In this document: positions 17,027-25,305 of the stretch, in pieces
Numbering within the stretch: the first letter of the stretch is position 1
Layout: the number at the start of each line of letters is the position of its first letter
The notes under the pieces: generated by a model
Seen by the model: the letters and a program-made list of their open reading frames with translations, nothing else
What the model was told of the DNA's origin: nothing
Databases searched by the model: none
Assembly: GCF_003289925.1 (NCBI RefSeq)
Contig: NZ_QLZQ01000009.1
Location: 25,328-89,327 of the forward strand
Direction: 5' to 3'
DNA from: Planococcus maitriensis
GTDB taxonomy: Bacteria; Bacillota; Bacilli; Bacillales_A; Planococcaceae
Length of the DNA: 64,000 nt
Position numbers and translations under genes: made by a program

Positions 17027-17779
17027 TTATTTTTCGAGTTTCGTCAGCAAAATCGGTTCGCCTTTTGTGACGAGTACGGTATGTTCAATCTGTGCGACGA
17101 GCGATTGGTCCGGCGTGATAAAGGTCCAGCCGTCCCCTGATTCGATGATATGTTCAGCTTTTTGTGAAATAAACGGCTCGACTGCGAGCACCATGCCTTC
17201 TTTCAAGATCGTCGTTTCCCACGCATCATAATAATTGAGAATATGCTGCGGTGCTTCATGAAGCGATTTTCCGACGCCATGCCCGGTCAGGTTCTTGATG
17301 ACGAACAAGCCTTGGTCTTTTGCTTCACGCTCGACTGCCTTGCCGATCTGGTTCAGTTTGGCACCGGCTTTCACTTTCATCATCGCGCGTTCGAATGCGG
17401 ACTCTGCCGCTTGGCATAGCTTTTCTTTGTCTTCATGGCCTTCGCCCACGACGAATGAAATACCGGTATCCGCAAAGTAATCACCGTATGATCCAGACAC
17501 ATCGATATTGACGATATCCCCATCGTTGATAATGCGTTTTCCTGGAATTCCGTGCGCCACTTCTTCGTTGACGCTGATGCACGTATAGCCCGGGAAATCA
17601 TATTCCGATTTCGGAGCGGAGACGCCGCCCCATTCTTTGAACAGCCGGCCGCCCAGTTCGTCGAGTTCTTTCGTGGTAATGCCAGGCTTCACGGCAGCTT
17701 TCATCGTTTCCCGGATTTCCGCCACCATCTGTCCCGCTTTTTTCAATCCTTCAATATCTTTTTCATTAGTCGCTATCAT
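17027..17779 (-). CDS. map: Methionine aminopeptidase, type I
   Basis: 250-residue cytosolic dimetal enzyme removing the initiator methionine. All signature residues are seen: His76 (AHGIPG), Asp93 and Asp104 (NIDVSG, FADTG), His167 (GHGVG), Glu201 (VEPF) and Glu232 (IEHT). It resembles the second B. subtilis enzyme (YflG/MapB); the ribosomal-cluster copy is not in this window, so this is probably an accessory paralogue. It stands as a single gene ending at a bidirectional terminator. Confidence 0.95.
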   Translation of the reverse strand: MIATNEKDIEGLKKAGQMVAEIRETMKAAVKPGITTKELDELGGRLFKEWGGVSAPKSEYDFPGYTCISVNEEVAHGIPGKRIINDGDIVNIDVSGSYGDYFADTGISFVVGEGHEDKEKLCQAAESAFERAMMKVKAGAKLNQIGKAVEREAKDQGLFVIKNLTGHGVGKSLHEAPQHILNYYDAWETTILKEGMVLAVEPFISQKAEHIIESGDGWTFITPDQSLVAQIEHTVLVTKGEPILLTKLEK

Positions 17780-17904
17780 ACTGACCCTTCTTTCAAACTA
17801 TTCTATTTGAGAATTATAACATAGAATAAGCCGCTCCCGCTTCTCATACCGTTCAGCAAATTCCCATTAATATCCAAATTAAATATGGTAATTGGCCTGT
17901 CCCC

Positions 17905-17934
17905 CAAAAAAGCCGCCTATCATCAGGCGGCTTT
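17905..17934 (-). terminator. Intrinsic terminator after thiT
   Basis: Minus-strand AAAGCCGCCT / AGGCGGCTTTTTT hairpin, 2-3 bp after the thiT stop. Confidence 0.88.
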
Positions 17935-17936
17935 CA

Positions 17937-18512
17937 TCATGAATCCGGCTGCGTCAACCGTGGCGCTGTGATGAATAATAAAGAGCAAACAATCGCTGCG
18001 ACAATCGCGACGGGAATCATATAGGTAGCATTATAGACGGCTGAATAGATGAAGACATTGCCTTCCGCAAACATGCCGAAGAACAGGATACCCGTAATGA
18101 CATGGACCACATAGCGGAGAAAGGAACCGATCAATACGCCAAGCGCAACCATGGCAATGATTTTTCCGGTCTTTTTCGCCTGCACGGCTTCCAAATAACG
18201 GCTGCGCATCATCCCTGCCAAACCGACGACGCCATATGCCAGCAAATAATCCAAAATGACTTGCATGACGACAAAGCCGAACGACAGCGGCGCCACTGAG
18301 ATGAAGCCCGTTACAATCTGCAGCAAGCCGACCAAAAGCCCCGTGATGACACCCGCTGCGATGCCTCTGCGGAATGCCATCAGCACGATCGGGATCATGA
18401 CCAAGCTGACCGATCCCCCTTGCGGCATGCGAAAGGCGATAAAATCCAATACAAAGCCGAGAGCTGCAAAAATCGCAATTTCGACCATTAACAATACACG
18501 TTTATTTCTCAT
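17937..18512 (-). CDS. thiT: Thiamine-binding S component of an ECF transporter
   Basis: 191-residue integral membrane protein of the ThiT (YuaJ) family. It captures thiamine and works with a shared EcfA-EcfA'-EcfT energising module encoded elsewhere. Six hydrophobic helices are visible. Family marks are AIFAALGFVLDFIAFRMPQGG near residue 13, with the PQGG loop, and later GSFLRYVVHVITGILFFG and YSAVYNATYMIP, which supply the thiamine pocket. The TPP riboswitch with a terminator directly upstream independently supports thiamine as substrate. It is monocistronic. Confidence 0.96.
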   Translation of the reverse strand: MRNKRVLLMVEIAIFAALGFVLDFIAFRMPQGGSVSLVMIPIVLMAFRRGIAAGVITGLLVGLLQIVTGFISVAPLSFGFVVMQVILDYLLAYGVVGLAGMMRSRYLEAVQAKKTGKIIAMVALGVLIGSFLRYVVHVITGILFFGMFAEGNVFIYSAVYNATYMIPVAIVAAIVCSLLFITAPRLTQPDS

Positions 18513-18569
18513 TCAAACTGCCTCCTTTTGGATTTGCACATCACCAGAAGGGCCGTTTTCTTACGGAAC

Positions 18570-18606
18570 ACGAAAAACGGCGCCAGGACAGATCCTGGCG
18601 CCGTTC
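18570..18606 (-). terminator. Riboswitch-controlled terminator of thiT
   Basis: Minus-strand AACGGCGCCAGGA / TCCTGGCGCCGTT stem followed by a TTTTTCG tract, just after the TPP aptamer. It is the expected OFF structure when TPP is bound. Confidence 0.88.
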
Positions 18607-18617
18607 AGGCCGGTTTT

Positions 18618-18703
18618 CCATCCACATCCCTGCGCAAGCATTAACTTGCAGGTTCGAAGGGTAAGAACTTAATCGTTCACTCTCAGCCAAAGCTCCCCTT
18701 GTG
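18618..18703 (-). promoter_or_regulatory. TPP (THI-box) riboswitch
   Basis: The minus-strand leader shows the THI-box core in order: ACAAGGGGAGC, GCTGAGA, ACCCTTCGAACCTG, a TTAATGC segment and GCGCAGGGATG. It lies between a good sigma-A promoter and a terminator, so TPP should stop thiT transcription. Confidence 0.95.
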
Positions 18704-18732
18704 GTGTATACAATTATTTCTCTATTATGTGT

Positions 18733-18761
18733 ATTGTACACAACGCATACTGGGCTTGCAA
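18733..18761 (-). promoter_or_regulatory. Sigma-A promoter of thiT
   Basis: Minus strand TTGCAA (18756-18761), 17 bp, TACAAT (18733-18738), about 30 bp before the aptamer. Confidence 0.7.
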
Positions 18762-18813
18762 GGCTGTTTCAGCCAACCGGATTAGGGTAGATAGAAACTA
18801 GCAAACTTTCTGG

Positions 18814-18848
18814 AAGGTGGTGGAGGCAGTTGGGAAACTGCCGATTCT
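18814..18848 (+). promoter_or_regulatory. Ribosome-binding site with hairpin in the spacer
   Basis: AAGGTGGTGGAGG (18814-18826) is 22 nt from the ATG. GGCAGTT (18825-18831) pairs perfectly with AACTGCC (18836-18842). Folding this stem would leave GGA about 6 nt from the start. No alternative in-frame start is present near the SD. Confidence 0.55.
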
Positions 18849-19931
18849 ATGATTGATTTATTGAAGGATTTGATCAAGATCGAAAGTGATACGAAAGAAG
18901 GGGCAAACGAAGCGCTGCTGTTCTGCTCTGCCTGGCTCAAGGCGAAAGGCGAAGAAGTCGAGGTGCATGATAACGATGGCTACCTAATGTTGACGGCCTC
19001 CAAAGGCCAAGGCGCCGAAAAGATTATCTGGAACGGCCACGTCGACGTCGTGCCGGGACATAAGGAGCAATTTTCTCCCATTGAAGAAGGCGATAAACTG
19101 TATGGGCGCGGGTCGGCCGACATGAAAGCGGGCGTCGCGGCGATGATGCAGGCGTTTGTCGAACTCGATGCTTCTACATTGCCGCGTGAAGTGCATCTGC
19201 ATATTGTCACGGATGAAGAGATCGGCGGGCGCAATACCTCGAAATGGCTGGTCGACCAAGGCCATTACGGCGATTTCGTCATTTGTGGCGAGCCGACCCA
19301 TTTGAAGATCGGCCTGCAATCGAAAGGCATTTTAAGAATGGATTTAACGTTCAAAGGCAAACCAGCTCACGGATCGCGCCCATGGGAAGGCATCAATGCC
19401 ATCGAATCGGCGATGAAATTCCATGCCGGCATGAAAGATTTGCCGTTTCGCAAAGAATCGACGGAATACTATGAGCAACCTTCCGTCAACTTGCCGATCA
19501 TCAATGCAGGCGACCGGTACAATGTAGTGCCGGAAATCTGCCAGATGTCCTACGATATCCGCTTTATGCCCGGGCAGGATAAGGATGAGATTGTCCGCCA
19601 GATGGAACAGCTGGCCGACACGCTCGATGTCGACATGGAATACAAAGCAAGTGGTTCGACCCCTGCTTTGACGACGACGGACGACCATCCGTATATCCAG
19701 ACCTTGATGAAGGCTGTCGAATCGACGCTGTCGGAACAACCGGTGCTGTTCGGCCAGCACGGGGCTGCAGATACCCGTTATTACGCCGAAAAAATCGGCG
19801 GGCAAGGCGCCATCGAGTTCGGGCCGAGCGGGGACGACTGGCATGGCAATGCAGAATACGTCTCCATCTCAAGCGTCCATTCCTATAAGGACATCCTCAT
19901 TGCGCATGCAAACACCCCTACCGATGTTTAA
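18849..19931 (+). CDS. M20-family deacylase/peptidase (ArgE/DapE-like)
   Basis: 360-residue cytosolic dizinc hydrolase. Metal and catalytic residues are visible: His64 and Asp66 (GHVDVVPG), Asp91 (GSADMKAG), Glu123-Glu124 (TDEEIGG), Glu148 (CGEPT) and His332 near the C-terminus. The central lid domain (about 155-265) has the usual GxxAHGSRPWEGINAI. It is probably an N-acyl-amino-acid deacylase; the exact substrate (acetylornithine, succinyl-diaminopimelate or other) is not fixed by these motifs, and no arg or dap gene adjoins. The SD GGTGGTGGAGG lies unusually far from the ATG, with a hairpin between. Confidence 0.9.
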   Translation: MIDLLKDLIKIESDTKEGANEALLFCSAWLKAKGEEVEVHDNDGYLMLTASKGQGAEKIIWNGHVDVVPGHKEQFSPIEEGDKLYGRGSADMKAGVAAMMQAFVELDASTLPREVHLHIVTDEEIGGRNTSKWLVDQGHYGDFVICGEPTHLKIGLQSKGILRMDLTFKGKPAHGSRPWEGINAIESAMKFHAGMKDLPFRKESTEYYEQPSVNLPIINAGDRYNVVPEICQMSYDIRFMPGQDKDEIVRQMEQLADTLDVDMEYKASGSTPALTTTDDHPYIQTLMKAVESTLSEQPVLFGQHGAADTRYYAEKIGGQGAIEFGPSGDDWHGNAEYVSISSVHSYKDILIAHANTPTDV

Positions 19932-19995
19932 AAAAGGCTGAAGTGGGGAAAACTCTACTAAACCTCAATACGAAAAAATGAATGGAGCGATAAAT

Positions 19996-20145
19996 ATGGC
20001 GATTGGAAGACTTGTCAGATCTGCGATTAAATACGGGCCGATTGCATACCCAATCATCCGCAAAGTGATGAACAACCGCAAAAAGAACAACGCAAACAAG
20101 GAAAACGACGCGCGCAACCGCAGCGACTCACGAAAAAGCCGCTGA
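19996..20145 (+). CDS. Small basic protein, function unknown
   Basis: 49-residue open frame with GGAG about 9 nt before the ATG and a strong terminator right after the stop. The N-terminal half (GRLVRSAIKYGPIAYPIIRK) is amphipathic or hydrophobic with basic residues; the C-terminal half is very rich in Lys, Arg and Asn. I do not recognise a family. It lies 64 bp after the M20 gene on the same strand and may be co-transcribed. A nucleic-acid- or membrane-binding role is only a guess from charge. Confidence 0.6.
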   Translation: MAIGRLVRSAIKYGPIAYPIIRKVMNNRKKNNANKENDARNRSDSRKSR

Positions 20146-20147
20146 AC

Positions 20148-20190
20148 GATAAAAGACCGGAGAAAATGATCATTTTCTCCGGTCTTTTTC
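20148..20190. terminator. Bidirectional intrinsic terminator
   Basis: Long perfect stem AAAAGACCGGAGAAAATG / CATTTTCTCCGGTCTTTTT between the small basic gene and the SGNH gene. Confidence 0.93.
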
Positions 20191-20205
20191 TATTGCCCCG
20201 ATTTT

Positions 20206-21144
20206 TTAAACGAGCGGCACTGCCTGGCGAATCGCTAAGTATTCCAACCCCTTGCCTTCAGAAGGCTTGGCGGCCGAGCCGTCGGATGAAGCTTCTGCTG
20301 AATCGGCCTGTTCTTCTTCATCCACTCCATCTGCCGGTTCTTCCTGTTCCTGCATTTGCTGGATTTCTTCGAAAGTTACAGGCGCCGGTTCCGGAAGTTC
20401 GGCATCCTCCACTCCAAAGCCTTCCGCATAATGCTCGAAGAATGCATTCGCCATCTCCTGATAACCGTCTATATTCGGATGCACGTCTCCGGAATTCGGT
20501 ACCAGTTCCACCGCATCCTCACCGAAACGGCCCGCTACATCGACAAATGTCGCGCCTGCCTGTTCCGCTTCCTGCTTGAGGATGTCGTTTAATTGCTCCA
20601 ACTGCCCAGCAGTGCCTTGTTTTTGGCTATCACGGGCATGCGGGTACGCAAAATAATAGCCCATAACGTAGACATCGGCTGATGGCGCAAGCTCTACCAG
20701 CTCAGAAAGGATCTCCCCCATATTTTCACGGGCCGCATTCAAGGCGTAGTCTGCCTGGATCTCCTCGAAACTCAAGGCACCTTCAGCGGCATTCGCTTGC
20801 ACGAGGCGCAGCAAATCATTCGCTCCGGCAGAAACCGTAATGATATTAGCTGAACCCAGCAGCTCTTTTGCTTCATCCGATTCGATGCTTTCCAGGACAT
20901 CGCTTGCCGTAAAGCCAGGAAACGCCAAGTCTTTCGAATAGAACGCAAACGGCTGGTTGCGCCCCAATTCCTGCGCAATCAAATCCGCATACCCGCTGTC
21001 GATTGACCGGTCGGGCGTCTGGCCCGCCGCCAGGGAATCCCCGATCGCCACATAAGCGGCAGGTATTTGCGGTTCTGCATGTACCGTGTGCGCGGCTGCT
21101 GTCGTCAACAGCACTGCCGCCAAAATGCTAGTTGTCTTCTTCAT
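20206..21144 (-). CDS. Secreted SGNH/GDSL hydrolase
   Basis: 312 residues. A signal peptide (MKKTTSILAAVLLTTAAAHTV) with a likely AEP-type cleavage near residue 23 indicates secretion; no lipobox is present. The SGNH blocks are AIGDSLAAG (Ser37, block I), a central glycine block, SAGANDLLR (block III Asn) and DVHPNIDGY (block V Asp-x-x-His). The catalytic domain ends near residue 235. The last 75 residues are a low-complexity acidic Glu/Gln/Ser/Ala tail, not a known wall-anchor motif. It is probably an esterase or lipase acting outside the cell or on wall acyl groups. The gene is 12 bp downstream of the M29 gene stop and may share its transcript. Confidence 0.88.
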   Translation of the reverse strand: MKKTTSILAAVLLTTAAAHTVHAEPQIPAAYVAIGDSLAAGQTPDRSIDSGYADLIAQELGRNQPFAFYSKDLAFPGFTASDVLESIESDEAKELLGSANIITVSAGANDLLRLVQANAAEGALSFEEIQADYALNAARENMGEILSELVELAPSADVYVMGYYFAYPHARDSQKQGTAGQLEQLNDILKQEAEQAGATFVDVAGRFGEDAVELVPNSGDVHPNIDGYQEMANAFFEHYAEGFGVEDAELPEPAPVTFEEIQQMQEQEEPADGVDEEEQADSAEASSDGSAAKPSEGKGLEYLAIRQAVPLV

Positions 21145-21156
21145 CTGCTCACCTCG

Positions 21157-22383
21157 TTAGAATGCCCAATTCCCATGGCGGAAAATCGCTTCGGTCTTGC
21201 CGTCTTCCGTAATGCCGTCGATGTCCATATCATTCGAGCCGATCATGAAATCCTCGTGGACAATCGATGTATTCAACCCGTATTCCTTTAACTGATCGCG
21301 TTCCAAGTCTTTTCCACCTTCGAGGCAAGTCGGGTACGAATCACCGATGGCCAAATGGTTCGATGCATTTTCATCGAACAAGGTATTATAGAACAAAATG
21401 CCGGAAGCTGAAATCGGCGATTCAACCGGCACGAGCGCCAATTCACCGAGATACGCCGCGCCTTCGTCAGCTGACAGCAATTCATCGAGCAATTCCTGCC
21501 CCACTTCCGCTTTCGCTTCCGTAATGCGGCCGTTCTCGAAGCGCAACGAGAAGCCATCGATGATATTGCCTTGATAAACGAGCGGCTTCGTGTTGCGCAC
21601 GGTGCCTTCTACTTCCATTTTAGCCGGTACGGTATACACTTCTTCAGTCGGCATATTGGCGATGAACGGCACATCATCCGGTGTCCGGGAAGCTCCGCTC
21701 ATCCAAATATGGCCTGTTGGCAAGCCGATCGTCAAATCGGTTCCTGGCGCACGGTAATGCAATTTCCGGTAGCGCCGCTCGTTCAATGCGGCTGCCCGCC
21801 GTTCCAGATTGGCGATATGTTCTTGCCACAATGAGACTGCGTCACCGTCTCCGATGCGCACGGTCCGGAAAATCGCTTGCCACAAGGCAGCCATTTGGTC
21901 TTGTTCATCCGGGAATACTTTTTGCGCCCATTTCTCGGAAGGGATCGCGACGATCGACCAAGCAATCTTATCGGAACCGACAGCCTGGCGGTAGCGTTCA
22001 AGCGCTCTTCCTGCTGACTTCTGCGCGTCACTTAGGCGTTTTGCCGGAATGCCGGTTAGTAAATCCGGGTCTTCCGCGTCGATCCACAGGAATGCGCCTT
22101 TATGGTCGATGATGGAATCGCGCTGTTTGACGACCCAATCCGGAAATTCATGGAACGCTCCGTCCGGTGCCAATTCGTAATGCATCCGCGTAACTGACGG
22201 GTCCGAGAACGCGACATGGACTTGTTTTGCTCCCGCTTCGTACGCTTTTTCAACGACCAAGCGAGTGAATTCAACGGTGTCCGTCGTCGTCGCAATCAGC
22301 AGTTCCTGCCCAGGCTGGACATTGACACCGACTCGGACGGTCAATTCCGCATATTGCGCTAATTTTTCCTGAAAGCTCATCAT
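21157..22383 (-). CDS. M29-family aminopeptidase (second copy)
   Basis: 408-residue paralogue of the enzyme at 9673-10905, with the same start (FQEKLAQYAELTVRVGVNVQ), the metal-site blocks ALVPVESPIS, LFDENASNHLAIG and HEDFMIGSNDMDIDG, and the same GNWAF C-terminus. The main differences lie in the N-terminal half. The ATG at 22383 overlaps the helicase stop (ATGA), after AGGGGAAG; the next codon is also ATG (22380), so two starts are possible. It follows the helicase gene and precedes the SGNH gene on one probable transcript. Confidence 0.92.
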   Translation of the reverse strand: MMSFQEKLAQYAELTVRVGVNVQPGQELLIATTTDTVEFTRLVVEKAYEAGAKQVHVAFSDPSVTRMHYELAPDGAFHEFPDWVVKQRDSIIDHKGAFLWIDAEDPDLLTGIPAKRLSDAQKSAGRALERYRQAVGSDKIAWSIVAIPSEKWAQKVFPDEQDQMAALWQAIFRTVRIGDGDAVSLWQEHIANLERRAAALNERRYRKLHYRAPGTDLTIGLPTGHIWMSGASRTPDDVPFIANMPTEEVYTVPAKMEVEGTVRNTKPLVYQGNIIDGFSLRFENGRITEAKAEVGQELLDELLSADEGAAYLGELALVPVESPISASGILFYNTLFDENASNHLAIGDSYPTCLEGGKDLERDQLKEYGLNTSIVHEDFMIGSNDMDIDGITEDGKTEAIFRHGNWAF

Positions 22384-23537
22384 TTCTTCCCCTTTGCTGA
22401 AATGGTTTTGCTGTTCCCTTCGATCAGTTCGCCGGCGTGCATGATTTTCTGCACTGGCTTGTCCGGCAATTCTTTTGTCAGTTTCTTATAATGCTTTTCA
22501 TCCGCATAGGCAAGGAGCGTCAGCACTTCCCCGTCTGCCCCCGCACGCCCCGTTCTGCCGGAACGGTGCAAATATTGCTCCAAACTCATCGGTGCGTCGA
22601 CATGGATGACGTGCGTCAATTGCTCGATGTCAAGACCGCGCGCCGCCACTTCCGTCGCGATCAATACAGCCGTGTCGCCTTTGCGGAAATCATCCAACGC
22701 TTTCTTGCGTTCTTCTTTTTTCATTTCGGAATGCAATGTCGCGATTTTGGCATCACGGAACTTCAATTTGCTTTCCTTCATCAGTACTTGGTCCAGATTG
22801 TTGACGAAAGCCAATCCTTTAATGCCTTCCATATGTGACAAACTGCGAAGCAAATCGGTCTTGTCGCGCTCATCGACTTTAATGAACGAATGCGTCACTT
22901 TTCCTTGTTTCGGCAATTCTTCGGCCGATACTTGCAGGCGTGTCGGATGCTTCATCAATCGCTCCGCCACCAATTCGATTTCTTCGGTGATGGTCGCTGA
23001 TACCAGCACCAACTGACGGTCCTGCTGTGTTTTTTCGATCAGGTCTTTCATGACGCCACGGTGTTCACGCGCCATCAATTGGTCGCCCTCGTCCAGTACT
23101 AGGATGCGTACTTCGTGCATTTTGAGCTTTTTGGTCTTCACCAATTCACTTAAACGCCCTGGTGTGCCGACGACGATTGTCGGTTTTTTCTTCAATTTAT
23201 CCAATTGCCGCTGAATATTGGCGCCGCCGATCAAAGGCGTGACGGTTACATCCGTCCCTGCCGTCCATTCACGCAAAACGTTGACGATCTGCATCGCCAA
23301 TTCCTGTGACGGGGCGATGATCATCGCTTGGGTATTCGGTTTTTTCGGATTGACGCGCTCCAGAATCGGCAAAATATATGCCAAAGTTTTTCCGGATCCT
23401 GTCGGAGATTCCGCAACGATGTCGTTGCCTGCGAGCATCTCGGGAATCATTTGCTCCTGGATCGGCATCGCCTCGGCAAAACCGGTTTGTTTCCATTTTT
23501 CCTGCCATACAGGACTTAGCTCTTCTATAAATTTCAT
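22380..23537 (-). CDS. DEAD-box-type RNA helicase (YfmL-like)
   Basis: 385-residue two-domain SF2 helicase without the C-terminal extensions of CshA or DeaD, so like the minimal B. subtilis YfmL. Motifs in order: the Q motif near PIQEQMIP, motif I ESPTGSGKT, Ia PSQELAMQ, GG, Ib TPGR, motif II LDEGDQ (DEGD instead of DEAD), motif III SATI, then domain 2 with IATEVAARGLDI and motif VI HRSGRTGRAG. Likely roles are ribosome assembly or RNA remodelling in the cold. The start is the ATG at 23537 with AAGAAGGTGG upstream; a GTG four codons earlier overlaps that SD. Confidence 0.93.
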   Translation of the reverse strand: MKFIEELSPVWQEKWKQTGFAEAMPIQEQMIPEMLAGNDIVAESPTGSGKTLAYILPILERVNPKKPNTQAMIIAPSQELAMQIVNVLREWTAGTDVTVTPLIGGANIQRQLDKLKKKPTIVVGTPGRLSELVKTKKLKMHEVRILVLDEGDQLMAREHRGVMKDLIEKTQQDRQLVLVSATITEEIELVAERLMKHPTRLQVSAEELPKQGKVTHSFIKVDERDKTDLLRSLSHMEGIKGLAFVNNLDQVLMKESKLKFRDAKIATLHSEMKKEERKKALDDFRKGDTAVLIATEVAARGLDIEQLTHVIHVDAPMSLEQYLHRSGRTGRAGADGEVLTLLAYADEKHYKKLTKELPDKPVQKIMHAGELIEGNSKTISAKGKK

Positions 23538-23607
23538 GTGCCATTCCACCTTCTTTTCGATGCCTTAAGTGTACCATATTCCGCGATGGGACGCCCTTTT
23601 AGCCAAA

Positions 23608-23641
23608 TGAAAAGACGGTTCCTTTTCTAAGGAACCGCCCT
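23608..23641 (-). terminator. Intrinsic terminator after the DHA2 transporter
   Basis: Minus-strand GGTTCCTT / AAGGAACC stem, then GTCTTTTC, 5-6 bp after the stop codon. Confidence 0.75.
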
Positions 23642-23645
23642 GTTT

Positions 23646-25121
23646 TTAATCAGCGTAACGCTGTTTATAAACTTGGTCTTTTTGTTCTTTCTGTATTTTC
23701 CCTACAGCCTGCCCAGGCTTTTTGATGAAGAACGCAAGCAGGAATGCAGCTAATGCGATAACCGTCGAAACCGTGAAGGAATAATTAATGCCTTCAAGCA
23801 TGGCGGAAATCGTAGCTGCCTGCTCCGGGACGCCTGAAGCGATGAGCTCGCGTGCAGCCGATTCCGTCCGCGTGTTCATAAGCGTGACCAGGAATGCGGA
23901 ACCGATCGCGCCCGAGACTTGCTGCAAGGTATTATTGATCGCCGTACCGTGTGGATAGGATTTCATCGGCAATTGGTTGAGCCCATTCGTCATGACCGGC
24001 ATCATGACCATCGAGATCCCGAACATGCGCAAGGTATAGATGGCCATGATTTCATAATATCCAGTCTCCATCGACAAATTGCTGAACAAAAAGGTGGTGA
24101 AGACGACAATCGCGAGACCCGGCAATGCCAACACTTTCGCGCCGAACCGGTCGAACAAGCGGCCGGTCACCGGCGACATGACACCCATGACGAGCGCGCC
24201 CGGCAACATCATCAAGCCGGACTGGATCGGAGAGATGCCCTTGATCGTCTGGATATAGATTGGCATAAGGATCATCGCAGAGAACATTGCCATCGACAAA
24301 GTGACCGAAATGATGGAAGACAAAGCGAACATCGGGTGCTTGTAAACACGGAGCTCCAATAACGGTTCCTCCAATTTTAATTGGCGGAAGGTGAAGATTA
24401 GCAATGAAATGATTCCGACCGCGATCGTCAAATAGACAGCCGGGTTTTCCCATCCAAGCGATCCCGCTGAACTGAAGCCGTACAGAATCCCGCCAAAACC
24501 GAGGCTCGACAGTACAAGCGATAATGGGTCAAGCGACAACTCGCGGTTTTGGAATGTCAGGTTTTTCAATTTGAAAATCCCGAGGAGCAACGGGATCAAG
24601 GCTATTGGCAGTACGATGAGGAACAGGATTCTCCATGAGTAGGTCTGGACGATAAACCCCGAGAGCGTTGGGCCTATTGCCGGCGCTACGACCATGACCA
24701 TCCCGAAGAGCCCCATTGCTTGCCCCCTTTTCTCGATCGGGAACGCGGCAAGCATGACATTCATCAATAACGGCATCATCAGGGCAGCGCCTGAAGCCTG
24801 CACCATACGGCCGATCAACAGTATTGAAAAAACCGGCGCCACAGCGGCGAACAATGTCCCTAGCGAAAACAAGGACATGGCCACAATGAAAATGGCACGA
24901 TTTGAATAGCGTTGTATTAAATAAGCACTGGCAGGAATCAGGATGCCGTTGACAAGCATATAACCTGTAACAAGCCATTGGGCGGTCGCAGCATCGACAG
25001 ATAAGTCAATCATGATCTCCGGCAGGGCGATATTCAGCAAAGTTTGGTTGAAGATCGCCACAAATGCCCCGGTAAACAGGATGGCGATTATTCCATAAGG
25101 TGGTTTTGTCGTTTCTTTCAT
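23646..25121 (-). CDS. DHA2-family multidrug MFS efflux pump
   Basis: 491-residue, about 14-helix major facilitator of the EmrB/QacA drug:H+ antiporter family. It shows the DHA2 start IAILFTGAFVAIFNQTLLNIALPEI, the TAQWLVTGYMLVNGI helix, GRMVQASGAALMMPL (motif B-like) and GLFGMVMVVAPAIGPTLSG (antiporter motif C). The start is the ATG at 25121 with GGAGGAAACG upstream. It is divergent from a TetR-family gene across a 184-bp regulatory gap, the classic arrangement of a drug-inducible pump and its repressor. The substrates are unknown. Confidence 0.93.
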   Translation of the reverse strand: MKETTKPPYGIIAILFTGAFVAIFNQTLLNIALPEIMIDLSVDAATAQWLVTGYMLVNGILIPASAYLIQRYSNRAIFIVAMSLFSLGTLFAAVAPVFSILLIGRMVQASGAALMMPLLMNVMLAAFPIEKRGQAMGLFGMVMVVAPAIGPTLSGFIVQTYSWRILFLIVLPIALIPLLLGIFKLKNLTFQNRELSLDPLSLVLSSLGFGGILYGFSSAGSLGWENPAVYLTIAVGIISLLIFTFRQLKLEEPLLELRVYKHPMFALSSIISVTLSMAMFSAMILMPIYIQTIKGISPIQSGLMMLPGALVMGVMSPVTGRLFDRFGAKVLALPGLAIVVFTTFLFSNLSMETGYYEIMAIYTLRMFGISMVMMPVMTNGLNQLPMKSYPHGTAINNTLQQVSGAIGSAFLVTLMNTRTESAARELIASGVPEQAATISAMLEGINYSFTVSTVIALAAFLLAFFIKKPGQAVGKIQKEQKDQVYKQRYAD

Positions 25122-25142
25122 CTTTCGTTTCCTCCGTCTCGC

Positions 25143-25154
25143 CGAAATGTTTCG
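25143..25154. promoter_or_regulatory. Candidate TetR operator
   Basis: CGAAA-TG-TTTCG, a 5-2-5 inverted repeat in the leader of the efflux gene. AATGTTTCG (25146-25154) recurs inverted as CGAAACATT at 25236-25244 nearer the tetR-family gene, giving one possible site on each side of the gap. Confidence 0.4.
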
Positions 25155-25176
25155 ACTGATCATACTCTATCGACAT

Positions 25177-25205
25177 ATTTTATACTCATGGTATAATTTT
25201 TACAA
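25177..25205 (-). promoter_or_regulatory. Sigma-A promoter of the DHA2 pump
   Basis: Minus strand TTGTAA (25200-25205), 17 bp, TAAAAT (25177-25182). Confidence 0.65.
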
Positions 25206-25305
25206 GGAAAACGTTCCAGTAAAACGAAATAAGCGCGAAACATTGATTTCACCGGCTTTTGACGTTATGCTTTTTTCTATACTACCAGTCCAAAAAGGGG
25301 ATATT

